This document shows, piece after piece, positions 1 to 6,404 of a DNA stretch of 6,782 bases. The stretch comes from Bacillota bacterium (lineage in GTDB: Bacteria > Bacillota > Clostridia > Christensenellales > Aristaeellaceae), in the NCBI GenBank assembly GCA_023391725.1, contig JAEWAH010000180.1:1-6782 (forward strand). The letters are read 5' to 3'. Every line of letters starts with the position of its first letter. Positions within the stretch are counted from its first letter, which is position 1. The notes under the pieces are model-generated. The model made no database searches. It was not told the DNA's origin and was given only the letters and a program-made list of their open reading frames with translations. The position numbers and the translations under genes are program-made.

Positions 1-1186
1 GGGGATGCATGCCCTTATCCAAAAGGGCCTTGGCCACATCCAGCGCGGAAACGCCGGTTTCCTTCTTCAGCTCTTCCAAAGTGAGAACAAACTCGTGCAT
101 GCAAATGCGGTCATAAGCCAGCTGGTACGTTCCCTTCAGGCGGTTCATCATATAGTTGGCGTTGAGTACCGCGTTTTGCGACGCTTCTCTTATGCCTTCC
201 CGGCCCAGGGTGAGGATATAGGTGAGGGCTTTCACTACCACCAGGAAATTGCCGTAGAAGGCTTTCACCTGGCCGATGCTCTGCGGCCCGGGTTGTTCAC
301 CCGACGCGGAGGCAGGAAGGAAGGGGGCAAGGAAGGTCTTGCAGCCCACCGGGCCGCTGCCGGGACCGCCGCCGCCATGAGGCGTGGAAAACGTCTTGTG
401 AAGGTTGAGGTGCACCACATCAAAGCCCATGTCCCCGGGCCGGGCTACACCCATGATGGCGTTGAGGTTCGCGCCGTCGTAATAGTTGAGCCCGCCAGCT
501 TCATGGACAATTCGGGTGATCTCCAAAATGTTCTTATCAAACAGCCCCAACGTGTTGGGATTGGTGAGCATCAGCCCCGCGGTATCCTCCCCCACGGCAG
601 CCTGTAAGGCATTCAAATCTACGCAACCGTCAGGGCCGGAGGGGATGCTCACCACCGTGTAACCCGCCATGGCCCCGGTAGCGGGATTGGTGCCGTGGGC
701 GGAATCGGGCACGATGATCTTGGTGCGCTTCCCGTCGCCCCTGGACTGATGATAGGCCTTGATGAGCAGCACACCGGTGAATTCCCCATGGGCGCCGGCG
801 GCGGGCTGGAAGGTCATGCGGTCCATACCCGCGATCTCACACAGGTACTTTTCCGCCAGGGTGAGCACTTCCAGGCAGCCCTTCACCGTTTCCTTGGGCT
901 GGAGGGGATGGATGGCCGCAAAGCCCGGCAGCGCGGCAATCTCCTCATTGATGTGAGGATTGTACTTCATGGTGCAGGAGCCCAGGGGATAAAACCCGCT
1001 GTTGACGCCGTGGGCACGCTTGGCCAGCTTTGTGTAATGGCGGCTGATATCCGTTTCCGCCATCTCCGGCAGGTGAAGCTTTTGTGTCCGCTCAAATTCC
1101 TTGGGCAGCGCCGTCTCCGGCACGTCGCAGGAAGGCAATAACGTCAAATGATGGCCGGGTCGGCTTTCTTCAAAGACTAAATTCAT
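1..1186 (-). CDS. gcvPB: Glycine dehydrogenase (decarboxylating) subunit 2, 3' end cut by the window edge
   Basis: This is the PLP-carrying beta subunit of the P protein. It decarboxylates glycine and passes the aminomethyl group to lipoyl-GcvH in the cytoplasm. The minus frame was translated by hand from ATG 1186-1184 and is unbroken for 395 codons to the edge. Family members are usually about 480-490 residues, so roughly 90 C-terminal residues are missing. Visible family motifs are PLGSCTMKYNP (67-77), DSAHGTNPATGA (161-172), YDGANLNAI (from 236) and HLNLHKTFSTPHGGGGPG, in which K264 (codon 397-395) is the expected Schiff-base lysine. The start overlaps the gcvPA stop as ATGA (1186-1183). 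A GGGAGGTG ribosome binding site lies inside gcvPA at 1202-1195, 8 bases upstream. Translation is therefore probably coupled to gcvPA, which would suit an alpha2beta2 complex. No frameshift or missing motif was seen. Confidence 0.97.
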   Translation of the reverse strand, partial: MNLVFEESRPGHHLTLLPSCDVPETALPKEFERTQKLHLPEMAETDISRHYTKLAKRAHGVNSGFYPLGSCTMKYNPHINEEIAALPGFAAIHPLQPKETVKGCLEVLTLAEKYLCEIAGMDRMTFQPAAGAHGEFTGVLLIKAYHQSRGDGKRTKIIVPDSAHGTNPATGAMAGYTVVSIPSGPDGCVDLNALQAAVGEDTAGLMLTNPNTLGLFDKNILEITRIVHEAGGLNYYDGANLNAIMGVARPGDMGFDVVHLNLHKTFSTPHGGGGPGSGPVGCKTFLAPFLPASASGEQPGPQSIGQVKAFYGNFLVVVKALTYILTLGREGIREASQNAVLNANYMMNRLKGTYQLAYDRICMHEFVLTLEELKKETGVSALDVAKALLDKGMHP

Positions 1187-2505
1187 TTCGCAAGCACCTC
1201 CCGGACGGTTTTCACAGCCTCATCCAGCTGTTCTCGAGTGGCCATCTCGGTGGCGCACCATAGGAGCTTGTCATCATCAATAGGCAACCCGCCCAGAATG
1301 CCCTTGTCTTCCAATGCTTTGAGGATCCTCTTCTGTTTCCCGGCACAGGTGGTCACAAATTCATGGAAATAAGGCGCGATCCCCACCCTTTTGATGTCGG
1401 GGAGCTTGGTGAGTTCCCCCTCCAAATAGTGGGCCTTGCTCATGCATTGCAGGGCCACGTCCTTTAATCCTTCCGGGCCCATAGCAGACAAATAAACCGC
1501 GGCGGTCAAGGCACACAGCGCCTGGTTGGAGCAAACGTTGGAGCTGGCCTTCTCCCGGCGGATGTGCTGCTCACGGGCCTGCAAGGTGAGCACGAAGGCA
1601 CGCCTGCCGTCATGGTCGATGGTCTCGCCCACGATACGGCCGGGGAGCTTGCGCATCATGGCGGAGGTAGCGGCCATAAAACCCAGGTACGGCCCGCCAA
1701 AAGCCAAGGACATGCCAAGCGGCTGGCCCTCGCCCACGGCAATGTCTGCTCCCGCTTCCCCAGGAGTTTGCATAATAGCTGTAGCAATGGGGTTCACGCT
1801 CAGGATATACTTGCCGCCTTTTGCATGAACAATTTCGCCCAGGGCCTTCACGTCTTCCAGCGCGCCAAAGAAATTGGGCTGCTGAACGAAAAGGCATGCG
1901 GTGTCATCGCCCAGCATGGATTCCAGGGCCGCTGCGTCGACCACGCCGTCCTTTTCGGGAACGATGCGCATAGTTGCGTTTGCGGCCTCGCAATACGTGC
2001 GGATTGTGGCGATCACGTCGGGATGCGCGGTGGCGGCAACAAGCGCTGTGACGCGGCTGCGCTCCCGGCACATGGAAACAGCTTCTGCAGCGGCCTCTGC
2101 CCCGTCGTACATGGAGGCGTTGGCTACATCCAGGCCGGTCAATTCGCAGACCATGGTCTGGTATTCAAATATGGATTGCAAAATGCCCTGGCTGATCTCC
2201 GCCTGATAAGGAGTATAGGCGGTGACGAACTCCTCCTTGGCAGTAACAGAACGCACGATGGAGGGGATATAGTGGTGATAAGCCCCCGCGCCACGAAGGA
2301 TCACTGGAAAAACCTTGTTCTTTTGGGAGATGGCCGTCATCGTTTGGCGCACCGCCAGCTCCGGCTTGCCCTCGGGCAGATCAAGAGGGGAATTCAAAAA
2401 CACCTTCCGGGGCACGTCGGAAAAGAGTTCCGCAGGGCTTTTCATGCCCAGCAGTTCCAGCATTTCCTGCCGTTCCCCCTTTGTTGTGGGTATATAGCTG
2501 CCCAT
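1183..2505 (-). CDS. gcvPA: Glycine dehydrogenase (decarboxylating) subunit 1
   Basis: This is the alpha subunit of the split P protein of the glycine cleavage system, 440 residues, close to the usual family length of about 445. It shares the aminotransferase-like fold but has no Schiff-base lysine of its own and works in complex with GcvPB. Recognisable motifs from the chosen Met are the N-terminal SYIPTT, RGAGAYHHYIPSIV (71-84), YTPYQAEISQG (97-107) and NASMYDGAEAAAEA (129-142), all typical of the alpha subunit. The ATG at 2505-2503 was chosen because the usual N-terminal start falls there and a GGGGAGG site (2519-2513) sits 7 bases upstream. The frame stays open further upstream, but that part lies inside gcvH. 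Only 2 bases separate it from the gcvH stop, and its own stop overlaps the gcvPB start, so translational coupling is likely on both sides. Confidence 0.97.
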   Translation of the reverse strand: MGSYIPTTKGERQEMLELLGMKSPAELFSDVPRKVFLNSPLDLPEGKPELAVRQTMTAISQKNKVFPVILRGAGAYHHYIPSIVRSVTAKEEFVTAYTPYQAEISQGILQSIFEYQTMVCELTGLDVANASMYDGAEAAAEAVSMCRERSRVTALVAATAHPDVIATIRTYCEAANATMRIVPEKDGVVDAAALESMLGDDTACLFVQQPNFFGALEDVKALGEIVHAKGGKYILSVNPIATAIMQTPGEAGADIAVGEGQPLGMSLAFGGPYLGFMAATSAMMRKLPGRIVGETIDHDGRRAFVLTLQAREQHIRREKASSNVCSNQALCALTAAVYLSAMGPEGLKDVALQCMSKAHYLEGELTKLPDIKRVGIAPYFHEFVTTCAGKQKRILKALEDKGILGGLPIDDDKLLWCATEMATREQLDEAVKTVREVLAK

Positions 2506-2507
2506 GC

Positions 2508-2885
2508 TTATTCCTCCCCGGCGGTGCGGGCATAGGTGTCGGCGTCCAAAAGATCCACCGTGGCCGACACGTCCTTGACCCGGATGAACCACGCTTCATA
2601 AGGGGCCTTATTGATCTTTTCCGGGCTGTCCAGCAGCACTTCGTTGATCTGGGCCACCACGCCAGACACGGGGCTGTACACATCGCTGACAGCCTTCACC
2701 GATTCCACGTCGCCAAAGGTGGCTCCGGCGGTAACGCTGTCGCCCGCCTGCGGCAGGTTCACAAACACCAGGTCTCCCAGGGCATCCTGGGCAAAATCCG
2801 TAAGCCCAATCTCTACCGTGCCATTGCCCAGGTCCTTGATCCATTCATGGGATTTGGTGTACTTCAGTTCCTTGGGAGTGTTCAT
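2508..2885 (-). CDS. gcvH: Glycine cleavage system H protein
   Basis: This is the lipoyl-carrying shuttle protein of the glycine cleavage system. It takes the aminomethyl group from the P protein, presents it to GcvT, and is reoxidised by the L protein. It is 125 residues, normal for the family. The N-terminus KYTKSHEWIK is characteristic. The lipoylation motif VESVKAVSDVYSP is present, with K64 as the lysine expected to carry the lipoyl group, followed by a PVSG turn. The start at 2885 is supported by a GAGGAGG site at 2900-2894, 8 bases upstream. It lies 39 bases after gcvT and 2 bases before gcvPA, within the same operon. No lipoate ligase or lipoyl synthase gene is visible in the window, so lipoylation must be encoded elsewhere. 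Confidence 0.98.
   Translation of the reverse strand: MNTPKELKYTKSHEWIKDLGNGTVEIGLTDFAQDALGDLVFVNLPQAGDSVTAGATFGDVESVKAVSDVYSPVSGVVAQINEVLLDSPEKINKAPYEAWFIRVKDVSATVDLLDADTYARTAGEE
2513..2519 (-). promoter_or_regulatory. gcvPA ribosome binding site that fixes the start
   Basis: GGGGAGG overlaps the last codons of gcvH (Gly-Glu-Glu) and lies 7 bases before ATG 2505-2503. It supports the 440-residue form over a longer in-frame form that begins inside gcvH. Confidence 0.88.
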
Positions 2886-2924
2886 GATGATTGCCTCCTC
2901 GAATTTTTTGCTTATTAAGAGCTT

Positions 2925-4007
2925 TTATTTCTTCTTGTAAAAGGGCAGGGGGACGATTTGAGCGGCCACGCGCCGGCCGCGCACATCCACTTCCACCTCG
3001 TCGCCGATTTGATACGACGTCGGCACCAGCGCCATGGCGATGGCCTTATCCACAAACGGGCAGAAGGTGCCGGAGGTGGTCATGCCTATTTGAACTTCGC
3101 CCTTGAATACCGGGCAATGCTCCCTGGCGATGCCCCGGCCCGTCATCACAAGGCCCACCCGCTTCTTTTGGGGCTCGCCTGCGTCCAAAATGGCCTTTTT
3201 GCCGATGAAGTCGGGCTTTGCCATCTTCACGAACATCGAAAGACTGGTTTCTACAGGAGTCACATCCTCGTCCATCTCGTGGCCGTAAAGGGGCATGGCC
3301 GCCTCCAGGCGAAGGGTGTCCCGGGCGCCCAGGCCGCAGGGGATCAAGCCGCAATCTTTGCCCGCATCCAGCAAAAGCTCCCAGAGCTTGGGCGCATCCT
3401 CACTCTTGCAATAGAGTTCAAACCCGGTCTCCCCCGTATAGCCTGTGCGGGAAACGATGCAGGGGATGCCGCCCACGTTCCCCTTCTCCACAAAGGAATA
3501 ATACTTTTTAGGGATATCCTCATCCTTGGCAAGCCGGGAAAGAATCTCCACCGATCGGGGGCCTTGAAGCGCTATTTGGGCGGTTTCATCGGACGTATCC
3601 TCCATATGAACCTGCCCGAATAGATGGCCTTGCATCCAATTGACATCCTTTTCCCGGTTGGAGGCGTTCACTACCAACATATACTTGTTCTCGCCAAAAC
3701 GGTAGACGATCAGGTCGTCCACCACGCCGCCGCGATCGTTGCACATGGGGCTGTAGCGCACCGAGCCCACCGCCAGGTTCTCCATGTCGTTGGTTACCAG
3801 CATCTGAATGTTTTTAAGGGCGTCCGGCCCCTCGAACATCACTTCGCCCATATGGGACACGTCAAACAGCCCGCAGGCAGTGCGCACCGCCATGTGCTCG
3901 GTGATGACGCCAGTTAGGTACTGCACCGGCAGGATGTACCCGGCGAAAGGTACCATCTTGCCACCCAAGGCTACGTGGTTTTCGTACAGCGGAGTTTTCT
4001 TGTCCAT
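2925..4007 (-). CDS. gcvT: Glycine cleavage system aminomethyltransferase (T protein)
   Basis: This enzyme transfers the one-carbon unit from aminomethyl-lipoyl GcvH to tetrahydrofolate, giving 5,10-methylene-THF and ammonia. It is 360 residues, normal length. Motifs include KTPLYENHVALGGKMVPFAGY at the N-terminus (residues 4-24), MGEVMFEGPDA, RGGVVDDLIVYR (92-103; an acidic residue of the DD pair, D97/D98, corresponds to the folate-site aspartate of the family), ILSRTGYTGE-like VSRTGYTGETGFELY, and GARDTLRLEAAMPLYGHEMDE. The ATG at 4007 is chosen because GGGAGG (4020-4015) sits 7 bases upstream and the family N-terminus begins here. It is the first gene after the glycine riboswitch, so expression of the whole gcvT-H-PA-PB unit is probably glycine-controlled. 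The C-terminus ends in a KKK run before TAA. Confidence 0.98.
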   Translation of the reverse strand: MDKKTPLYENHVALGGKMVPFAGYILPVQYLTGVITEHMAVRTACGLFDVSHMGEVMFEGPDALKNIQMLVTNDMENLAVGSVRYSPMCNDRGGVVDDLIVYRFGENKYMLVVNASNREKDVNWMQGHLFGQVHMEDTSDETAQIALQGPRSVEILSRLAKDEDIPKKYYSFVEKGNVGGIPCIVSRTGYTGETGFELYCKSEDAPKLWELLLDAGKDCGLIPCGLGARDTLRLEAAMPLYGHEMDEDVTPVETSLSMFVKMAKPDFIGKKAILDAGEPQKKRVGLVMTGRGIAREHCPVFKGEVQIGMTTSGTFCPFVDKAIAMALVPTSYQIGDEVEVDVRGRRVAAQIVPLPFYKKK

Positions 4008-4014
4008 GCTCAAG

Positions 4015-4020
4015 CCTCCC
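4015..4020 (-). promoter_or_regulatory. gcvT ribosome binding site that fixes the start
   Basis: GGGAGG is placed 7 bases before ATG 4007-4005. It begins 5 bases after the AT-rich tail that follows the riboswitch terminator. It rules out the in-frame upstream starts that would run through the riboswitch. Confidence 0.9.
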
Positions 4021-4025
4021 GTGAT

Positions 4026-4074
4026 AAAATAAAAAGAAGCCGAACAGGCCGCCTTCCGGCTGCCTATCCGCCTC
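4026..4074 (-). terminator. Intrinsic terminator of the glycine riboswitch expression platform
   Basis: Read on the minus strand, bases 4074-4058 fold back on 4053-4036 around a GGAA (GNRA-type) tetraloop at 4057-4054. Working outward from the loop, the pairs are GCC/GGC, an A-G mismatch (4061/4050), CGGA/UCCG-like pairing of 4062-4065 with 4049-4046, then UAGGC with wobbles up to C4070-G4041, one bulged G (4040), and GAGG 4074-4071 with CUUC 4039-4036. The stem is followed at once by TTTTTATTTT (4035-4026). The base of the stem uses GAG 4074-4072, which also forms the 3' strand of aptamer II P1, so the two structures exclude each other at the base. A shorter alternative pairs AGCCG (4061-4057) with CGGCT (4042-4038). 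Pairings were found by eye and no free energy was computed. Confidence 0.82.
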
Positions 4075-4249
4075 TGTTGCTGAACCTGAAAGATTCCTCC
4101 CGCGGTTGCGCGCGAAGAGTTGCTTCTTCGGTGCACCAATGCTTTCCAGAGTTTCGTCCCGGCCTAGTCTTTTTGCCTGAGAGTTTGTTGCGTCTTCCCC
4201 TTCGGCGCCGCCCGATGATGGCGGTCTCTCCTGGGCCGTTCACCCGAAA
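4072..4249 (-). promoter_or_regulatory. Tandem glycine riboswitch (two aptamers) with leader-linker kink-turn
   Basis: The RNA is read from 4249 down to 4072 in the leader of gcvT. Aptamer I runs 4238-4160: P1 is CGGCC (4238-4234) with GGCCG (4164-4160), followed by the conserved AGGAGAG, a CCGCC/GGCGG hairpin (P3a), GCCGAAGGGG (4206-4197) and CTCTCAGGCAAAAAGAC (4183-4167). Aptamer II runs 4151-4072: P1 is CTCTG (4151-4147) with CAGAG (4076-4072), with GGAAAGC, ACCGAAGAAGCAA (4132-4120) and CTTTCAGG (4092-4085). Both aptamers thus show the class's paired GGAGAG/CUCUCAGG and CCGAAG signatures. A leader-linker P0 helix joins TTTCG (4249-4245) to CGAAA (4156-4152). Known members bind glycine and control glycine cleavage genes, and the gene downstream here is gcvT, which confirms the assignment by context. 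Confidence 0.96.
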
Positions 4250-4271
4250 TATGCAATTTTATCCCGAAGAA

Positions 4272-4300
4272 AGTTTACATGTACGGCCGCTTTTTGTCAA
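4272..4300 (-). promoter_or_regulatory. Sigma-A-type promoter of the gcv operon
   Basis: The -35 box TTGACA (4300-4295) is a perfect consensus match. A 17-base spacer separates it from TAAACT (4277-4272), which matches four of six positions of the -10 consensus. Transcription would start near 4265, about 16 bases before the riboswitch P0 helix, as expected for a riboswitch leader. The sequence just upstream (4310-4301) is AT-rich. A second possible -10, TAAAAT at 4261-4256, lacks a good -35 box. No start-site data were available. Confidence 0.8.
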
Positions 4301-4307
4301 TGCATTA

Positions 4308-4330
4308 TTTGGAGGACTCTGCCCTCCAAA
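4308..4330. repeat. 8-bp inverted repeat upstream of the gcv promoter
   Basis: TTTGGAGG (4308-4315) and CCTCCAAA (4323-4330) form a perfect 8-bp stem around a 7-base loop. No T-run follows on either strand, so it is a poor intrinsic terminator. It ends 7 bases from the -35 box, so it could be an operator, a weak end signal for cdr, or part of a repeat family. Confidence 0.7.
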
Positions 4331-4337
4331 CCACCCG

Positions 4338-4359
4338 CTTAAGGAATAAATTCCTTAAG
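4338..4359. repeat. 9-bp perfect palindrome after cdr
   Basis: CTTAAGGAA (4338-4346) and TTCCTTAAG (4351-4359) form a perfect 9-bp stem with a 4-base AT loop. It lies about 50 bases downstream of the cdr stop and may help end or stabilise the trxA-cdr transcript. It is not followed by a T-run on either strand, so a standard intrinsic terminator is not clear. Confidence 0.7.
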
Positions 4360-4408
4360 AATCCTGAGCATGAAAACGATTTCAGGTCCAGTGGCAGAGC
4401 CCCAGGCG

Positions 4409-6058
4409 TTATGCCCCCGCCTTCACAGTCGAGTAGAAGCGGTACCCGCCGGCCAAGTTATAGGCATCAAAGCCGTTTTGGGCAAGGATGCGGCAGGCAA
4501 TATAGCTGCGCAGGCCGCTATGGCAATGGACATAGATGGGTTTTGCTTTATCCAGTTCAGAAATTCTTTCACGAAGCTCATCCACAGGGATATGCACCGT
4601 GCCGGGGATGGACCCGCGCCGCCGCTCCGAAAGGGTGCGCACGTCCAAATGCGTGATAGACCCGTCGCGGGGCAGAGCGTCCACATCGTGCCAGTGGTAC
4701 TGCTTCACCTTTCCGGTAAGCAGGTTTTCGGCCATGAAGCCTACCATGTTCACCGGGTCCTTGGCGGAAGAGAAGGGCGGGGCGTAGCAAAGCTCCAACT
4801 CCGTGAGGTCATAGACTGTCATCCCCGCACGGATGGCGGTGTTAAGCACATCGCAGCGCTTATCCACGCCTTCAAAGCCCACAATTTGAGCGCCCAGGAC
4901 CTTGCCGTCCTTGGGCGAAAACAGGAGCTTGATGGTCTGCCCGGTGGCACCGGGGTAATAGGAGGCGTGGGAATTGCCGAAGGCGTACACCTTGTCGTAA
5001 GGGATGGACGCGGCTTTCAAGGCCGATTCATTCAGCCCCGTGGCCGCCACAGTCATATCGAACAGCTTCAGTACCAGCGCGCCCTGGGTGCCCTTGTAGG
5101 TGCTGGGAGTACCGCAAATGTTGTCGGCTGCGATACGCCCCTGCTTGTTGGCAGGCCCCGCCAGGGGCAAAAAGGCCGGCTGTCCGGAAATGAAATGCTT
5201 CACCTGCACCGCGTCGCCCACGGCGTAAATGTGCGGGTCGGAGGTGCGCATGTGCTCGTCGGTGAGGATCGCACCCTTGGGGCTAAGCCCAAGCCCCGCG
5301 GCCTTTGCCAGCCCGCTTTCGGGCCGAACACCCACGGAGAGAAGTACCATATCCGCCGGGAGGCTTTCCGACCCAGCCTGGACGATGAGCCCATCGTCTT
5401 CCTGAATAATGGCCTTAACGCCCGTGTTCAAAAGAAGCTTGATACCCTTTTGCTGCGCATACTTGTGGACATCAGTGGCTATGTCAAAATCCAGGGGCGC
5501 GATCACATGGTCCATCAGCTCCACCACGGTCACCCAAAGCCCGGCCTTGTTCAGGTTTTCGGCCATTTCCATGCCGATAGCCCCGCCACCAACCACCACC
5601 GCGTGGCGGGGATGGTTGTCTTCAATGAAGGCGCGGATACGCAAGGTGTCCGGGATGGTGCGCAAGGTAAACACCCGGGGGTCCGAAACGCCAGGAAGAG
5701 GCGGGACCACCGGTTCTGCGCCTGGGGAGAGGATCAGATCATCATACGATTCCTGATACGTATGCCCGTCCGAAAGATCCTTTACTGTTACCGTCCTCAA
5801 AGCCGGATCGATAGCCACGGCCTCCGAATGGATGCGCACATCCACATGGAAGCGGTCAAAAAAGCTTTCGGGGGTTTGGAGCGTCAGTTCCTCCCGATCG
5901 GTGATCTCCCCGCCCACATAGTAGGGCAGGCCGCAATTGGCGTAGGAGATATAGGGGCCCCGCTCCAGCAAAACAATGTCCGCCGCTTCGTTTAAGCGGC
6001 GCAAACGGGCGGCAGCGCTGGCTCCGCCCGCCACGCCGCCAACGATAACGACTTTCAT
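4409..6058 (-). CDS. cdr: CoA-disulfide reductase / NAD(P)H polysulfide reductase-type flavoprotein with C-terminal rhodanese domain
   Basis: This is a cytoplasmic 549-residue FAD/NAD(P)H flavoprotein. Relatives of this fused type reduce CoA disulfide, CoA persulfide or polysulfide, and the true substrate here cannot be read from sequence. It has an N-terminal FAD motif GGVAGGASAAARLRR (7-21), SYANCGLPYY with the single redox cysteine C42 (39-47 region), an NAD(P)H motif VVVGGGAIGMEMAE (155-168), a second FAD motif YAVGDA (278-283), and a dimerisation domain with ELCYAPPFSSAKDPVN (422-437). The rhodanese domain spans about 460-549, with LDVRT and the active-site loop CHSGLRS starting at C512. 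The CxxxxC disulfide motif of dihydrolipoamide dehydrogenase is absent. The start at 6058 has AAAGGAG (6072-6066) 7 bases upstream. It follows the stand-alone rhodanese gene by 18 bases and is the last gene of its operon. Many databases would call it simply an FAD-dependent oxidoreductase. Confidence 0.92.
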   Translation of the reverse strand: MKVVIVGGVAGGASAAARLRRLNEAADIVLLERGPYISYANCGLPYYVGGEITDREELTLQTPESFFDRFHVDVRIHSEAVAIDPALRTVTVKDLSDGHTYQESYDDLILSPGAEPVVPPLPGVSDPRVFTLRTIPDTLRIRAFIEDNHPRHAVVVGGGAIGMEMAENLNKAGLWVTVVELMDHVIAPLDFDIATDVHKYAQQKGIKLLLNTGVKAIIQEDDGLIVQAGSESLPADMVLLSVGVRPESGLAKAAGLGLSPKGAILTDEHMRTSDPHIYAVGDAVQVKHFISGQPAFLPLAGPANKQGRIAADNICGTPSTYKGTQGALVLKLFDMTVAATGLNESALKAASIPYDKVYAFGNSHASYYPGATGQTIKLLFSPKDGKVLGAQIVGFEGVDKRCDVLNTAIRAGMTVYDLTELELCYAPPFSSAKDPVNMVGFMAENLLTGKVKQYHWHDVDALPRDGSITHLDVRTLSERRRGSIPGTVHIPVDELRERISELDKAKPIYVHCHSGLRSYIACRILAQNGFDAYNLAGGYRFYSTVKAGA

Positions 6059-6076
6059 ATGAAAACTCCTTTCCCC

Positions 6077-6403
6077 TTATTTCTCAAGGGGACCTTCATA
6101 GGCGGAGATGCCGCCGATATTGGTCACACTGTCATAGCCCAGTCCCTGAAATCCCCTGCAGGCGGCCTGGCTTCTGGCGCCTGAAAGGCAATAGACGAAG
6201 ATGGGCGTATGCTTGTCCGAAGCAACCTCGCCGATGCGCTCCCACGCATCCAATGGCAAGGAAATGCTGCCGGGAATATGACCCTGGCGATATTCAGCCG
6301 GCGTCCGCACGTCGATGAGCAATATATTTGGGTCCTGCTTCCGGGCTTCCATGGCCTCCTGCATGCTCATAGCAGAGCCGCGGCGTCCAAAAATTCCGAA
6401 CAC
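6077..6403 (-). CDS. Single-domain rhodanese-like protein
   Basis: This is a 108-residue protein made of one rhodanese domain, expected to carry sulfane sulfur as a cysteine persulfide. Visible signatures are LLIDVRTPAEYRQGHIPGS (28-46) and the catalytic loop CLSGARS starting at C72, followed by a GG-containing C-terminal segment (NIGGISAYEG). No signal peptide or membrane segment is visible, so it is probably cytoplasmic. The start is taken as GTG 6403-6401, one base after the trxA stop, because GGAGG (6414-6410) lies 6 bases upstream. Internal ATG codons at residues 12 and 14 lack such good spacing. Its neighbours are a thioredoxin and a rhodanese-fused flavoprotein, so sulfur transfer between them is plausible. 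The physiological donor and acceptor are unknown. Its loop differs from that of the cdr rhodanese domain (CHSGLRS), so the two are not recent copies. Confidence 0.93.
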   Translation of the reverse strand: MFGIFGRRGSAMSMQEAMEARKQDPNILLIDVRTPAEYRQGHIPGSISLPLDAWERIGEVASDKHTPIFVYCLSGARSQAACRGFQGLGYDSVTNIGGISAYEGPLEK

Positions 6404-6404
6404 C

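Larger units (their letters stand above)
4301..4408. other. Intergenic spacer between cdr and the gcv promoter, possibly a degenerate palindromic repeat element
   Basis: This 108-base stretch has no credible gene. Besides the two inverted repeats listed separately, it carries CTCTGCC at 4317-4323 and its inverse GGCAGAG at 4393-4399, each inside GC-rich, imperfectly palindromic arms. The right arm is CCAGTGGC-AGA-GCCCCAGG, a stem with two mismatches. Inverted ends around an AT-rich centre resemble a small interspersed repeat. This is an inference, because only one copy is visible. Confidence 0.4.

Noticed and set aside
1564..2535. A 323-codon open frame on the plus strand, antisense to gcvPA
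   Set aside because: It is a shadow of a well-supported gene. The predicted protein has unusual His/Gly-rich composition and no motif.
2506..2592. A 29-residue N-terminal extension of GcvPA
   Set aside because: It lies in the coding region of gcvH, in a different frame. The family N-terminus and ribosome binding site place the start at 2505.
2958..3623. A 221-codon open frame on the plus strand, antisense to gcvT
   Set aside because: The gcvT frame carries all T-protein motifs, and the opposite frame shows none.
4008..4139. A 44-residue N-terminal extension of GcvT
   Set aside because: It would run through the riboswitch's second aptamer and the terminator, and it ignores the well-spaced GGGAGG before ATG 4007.
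4370..5995. A 541-codon open frame on the plus strand, antisense to cdr
   Set aside because: It mirrors the GC-rich codon pattern of cdr, whose domains and catalytic residues are clear. The plus-strand product shows no recognisable domain and has no convincing ribosome binding site.
4409..6058. cdr as the missing L protein (dihydrolipoamide dehydrogenase) of glycine cleavage
   Set aside because: It has a single redox cysteine in SYANCGLPYY instead of the CxxxxC disulfide motif, and it carries a rhodanese domain. This fits the CoA-disulfide reductase family.
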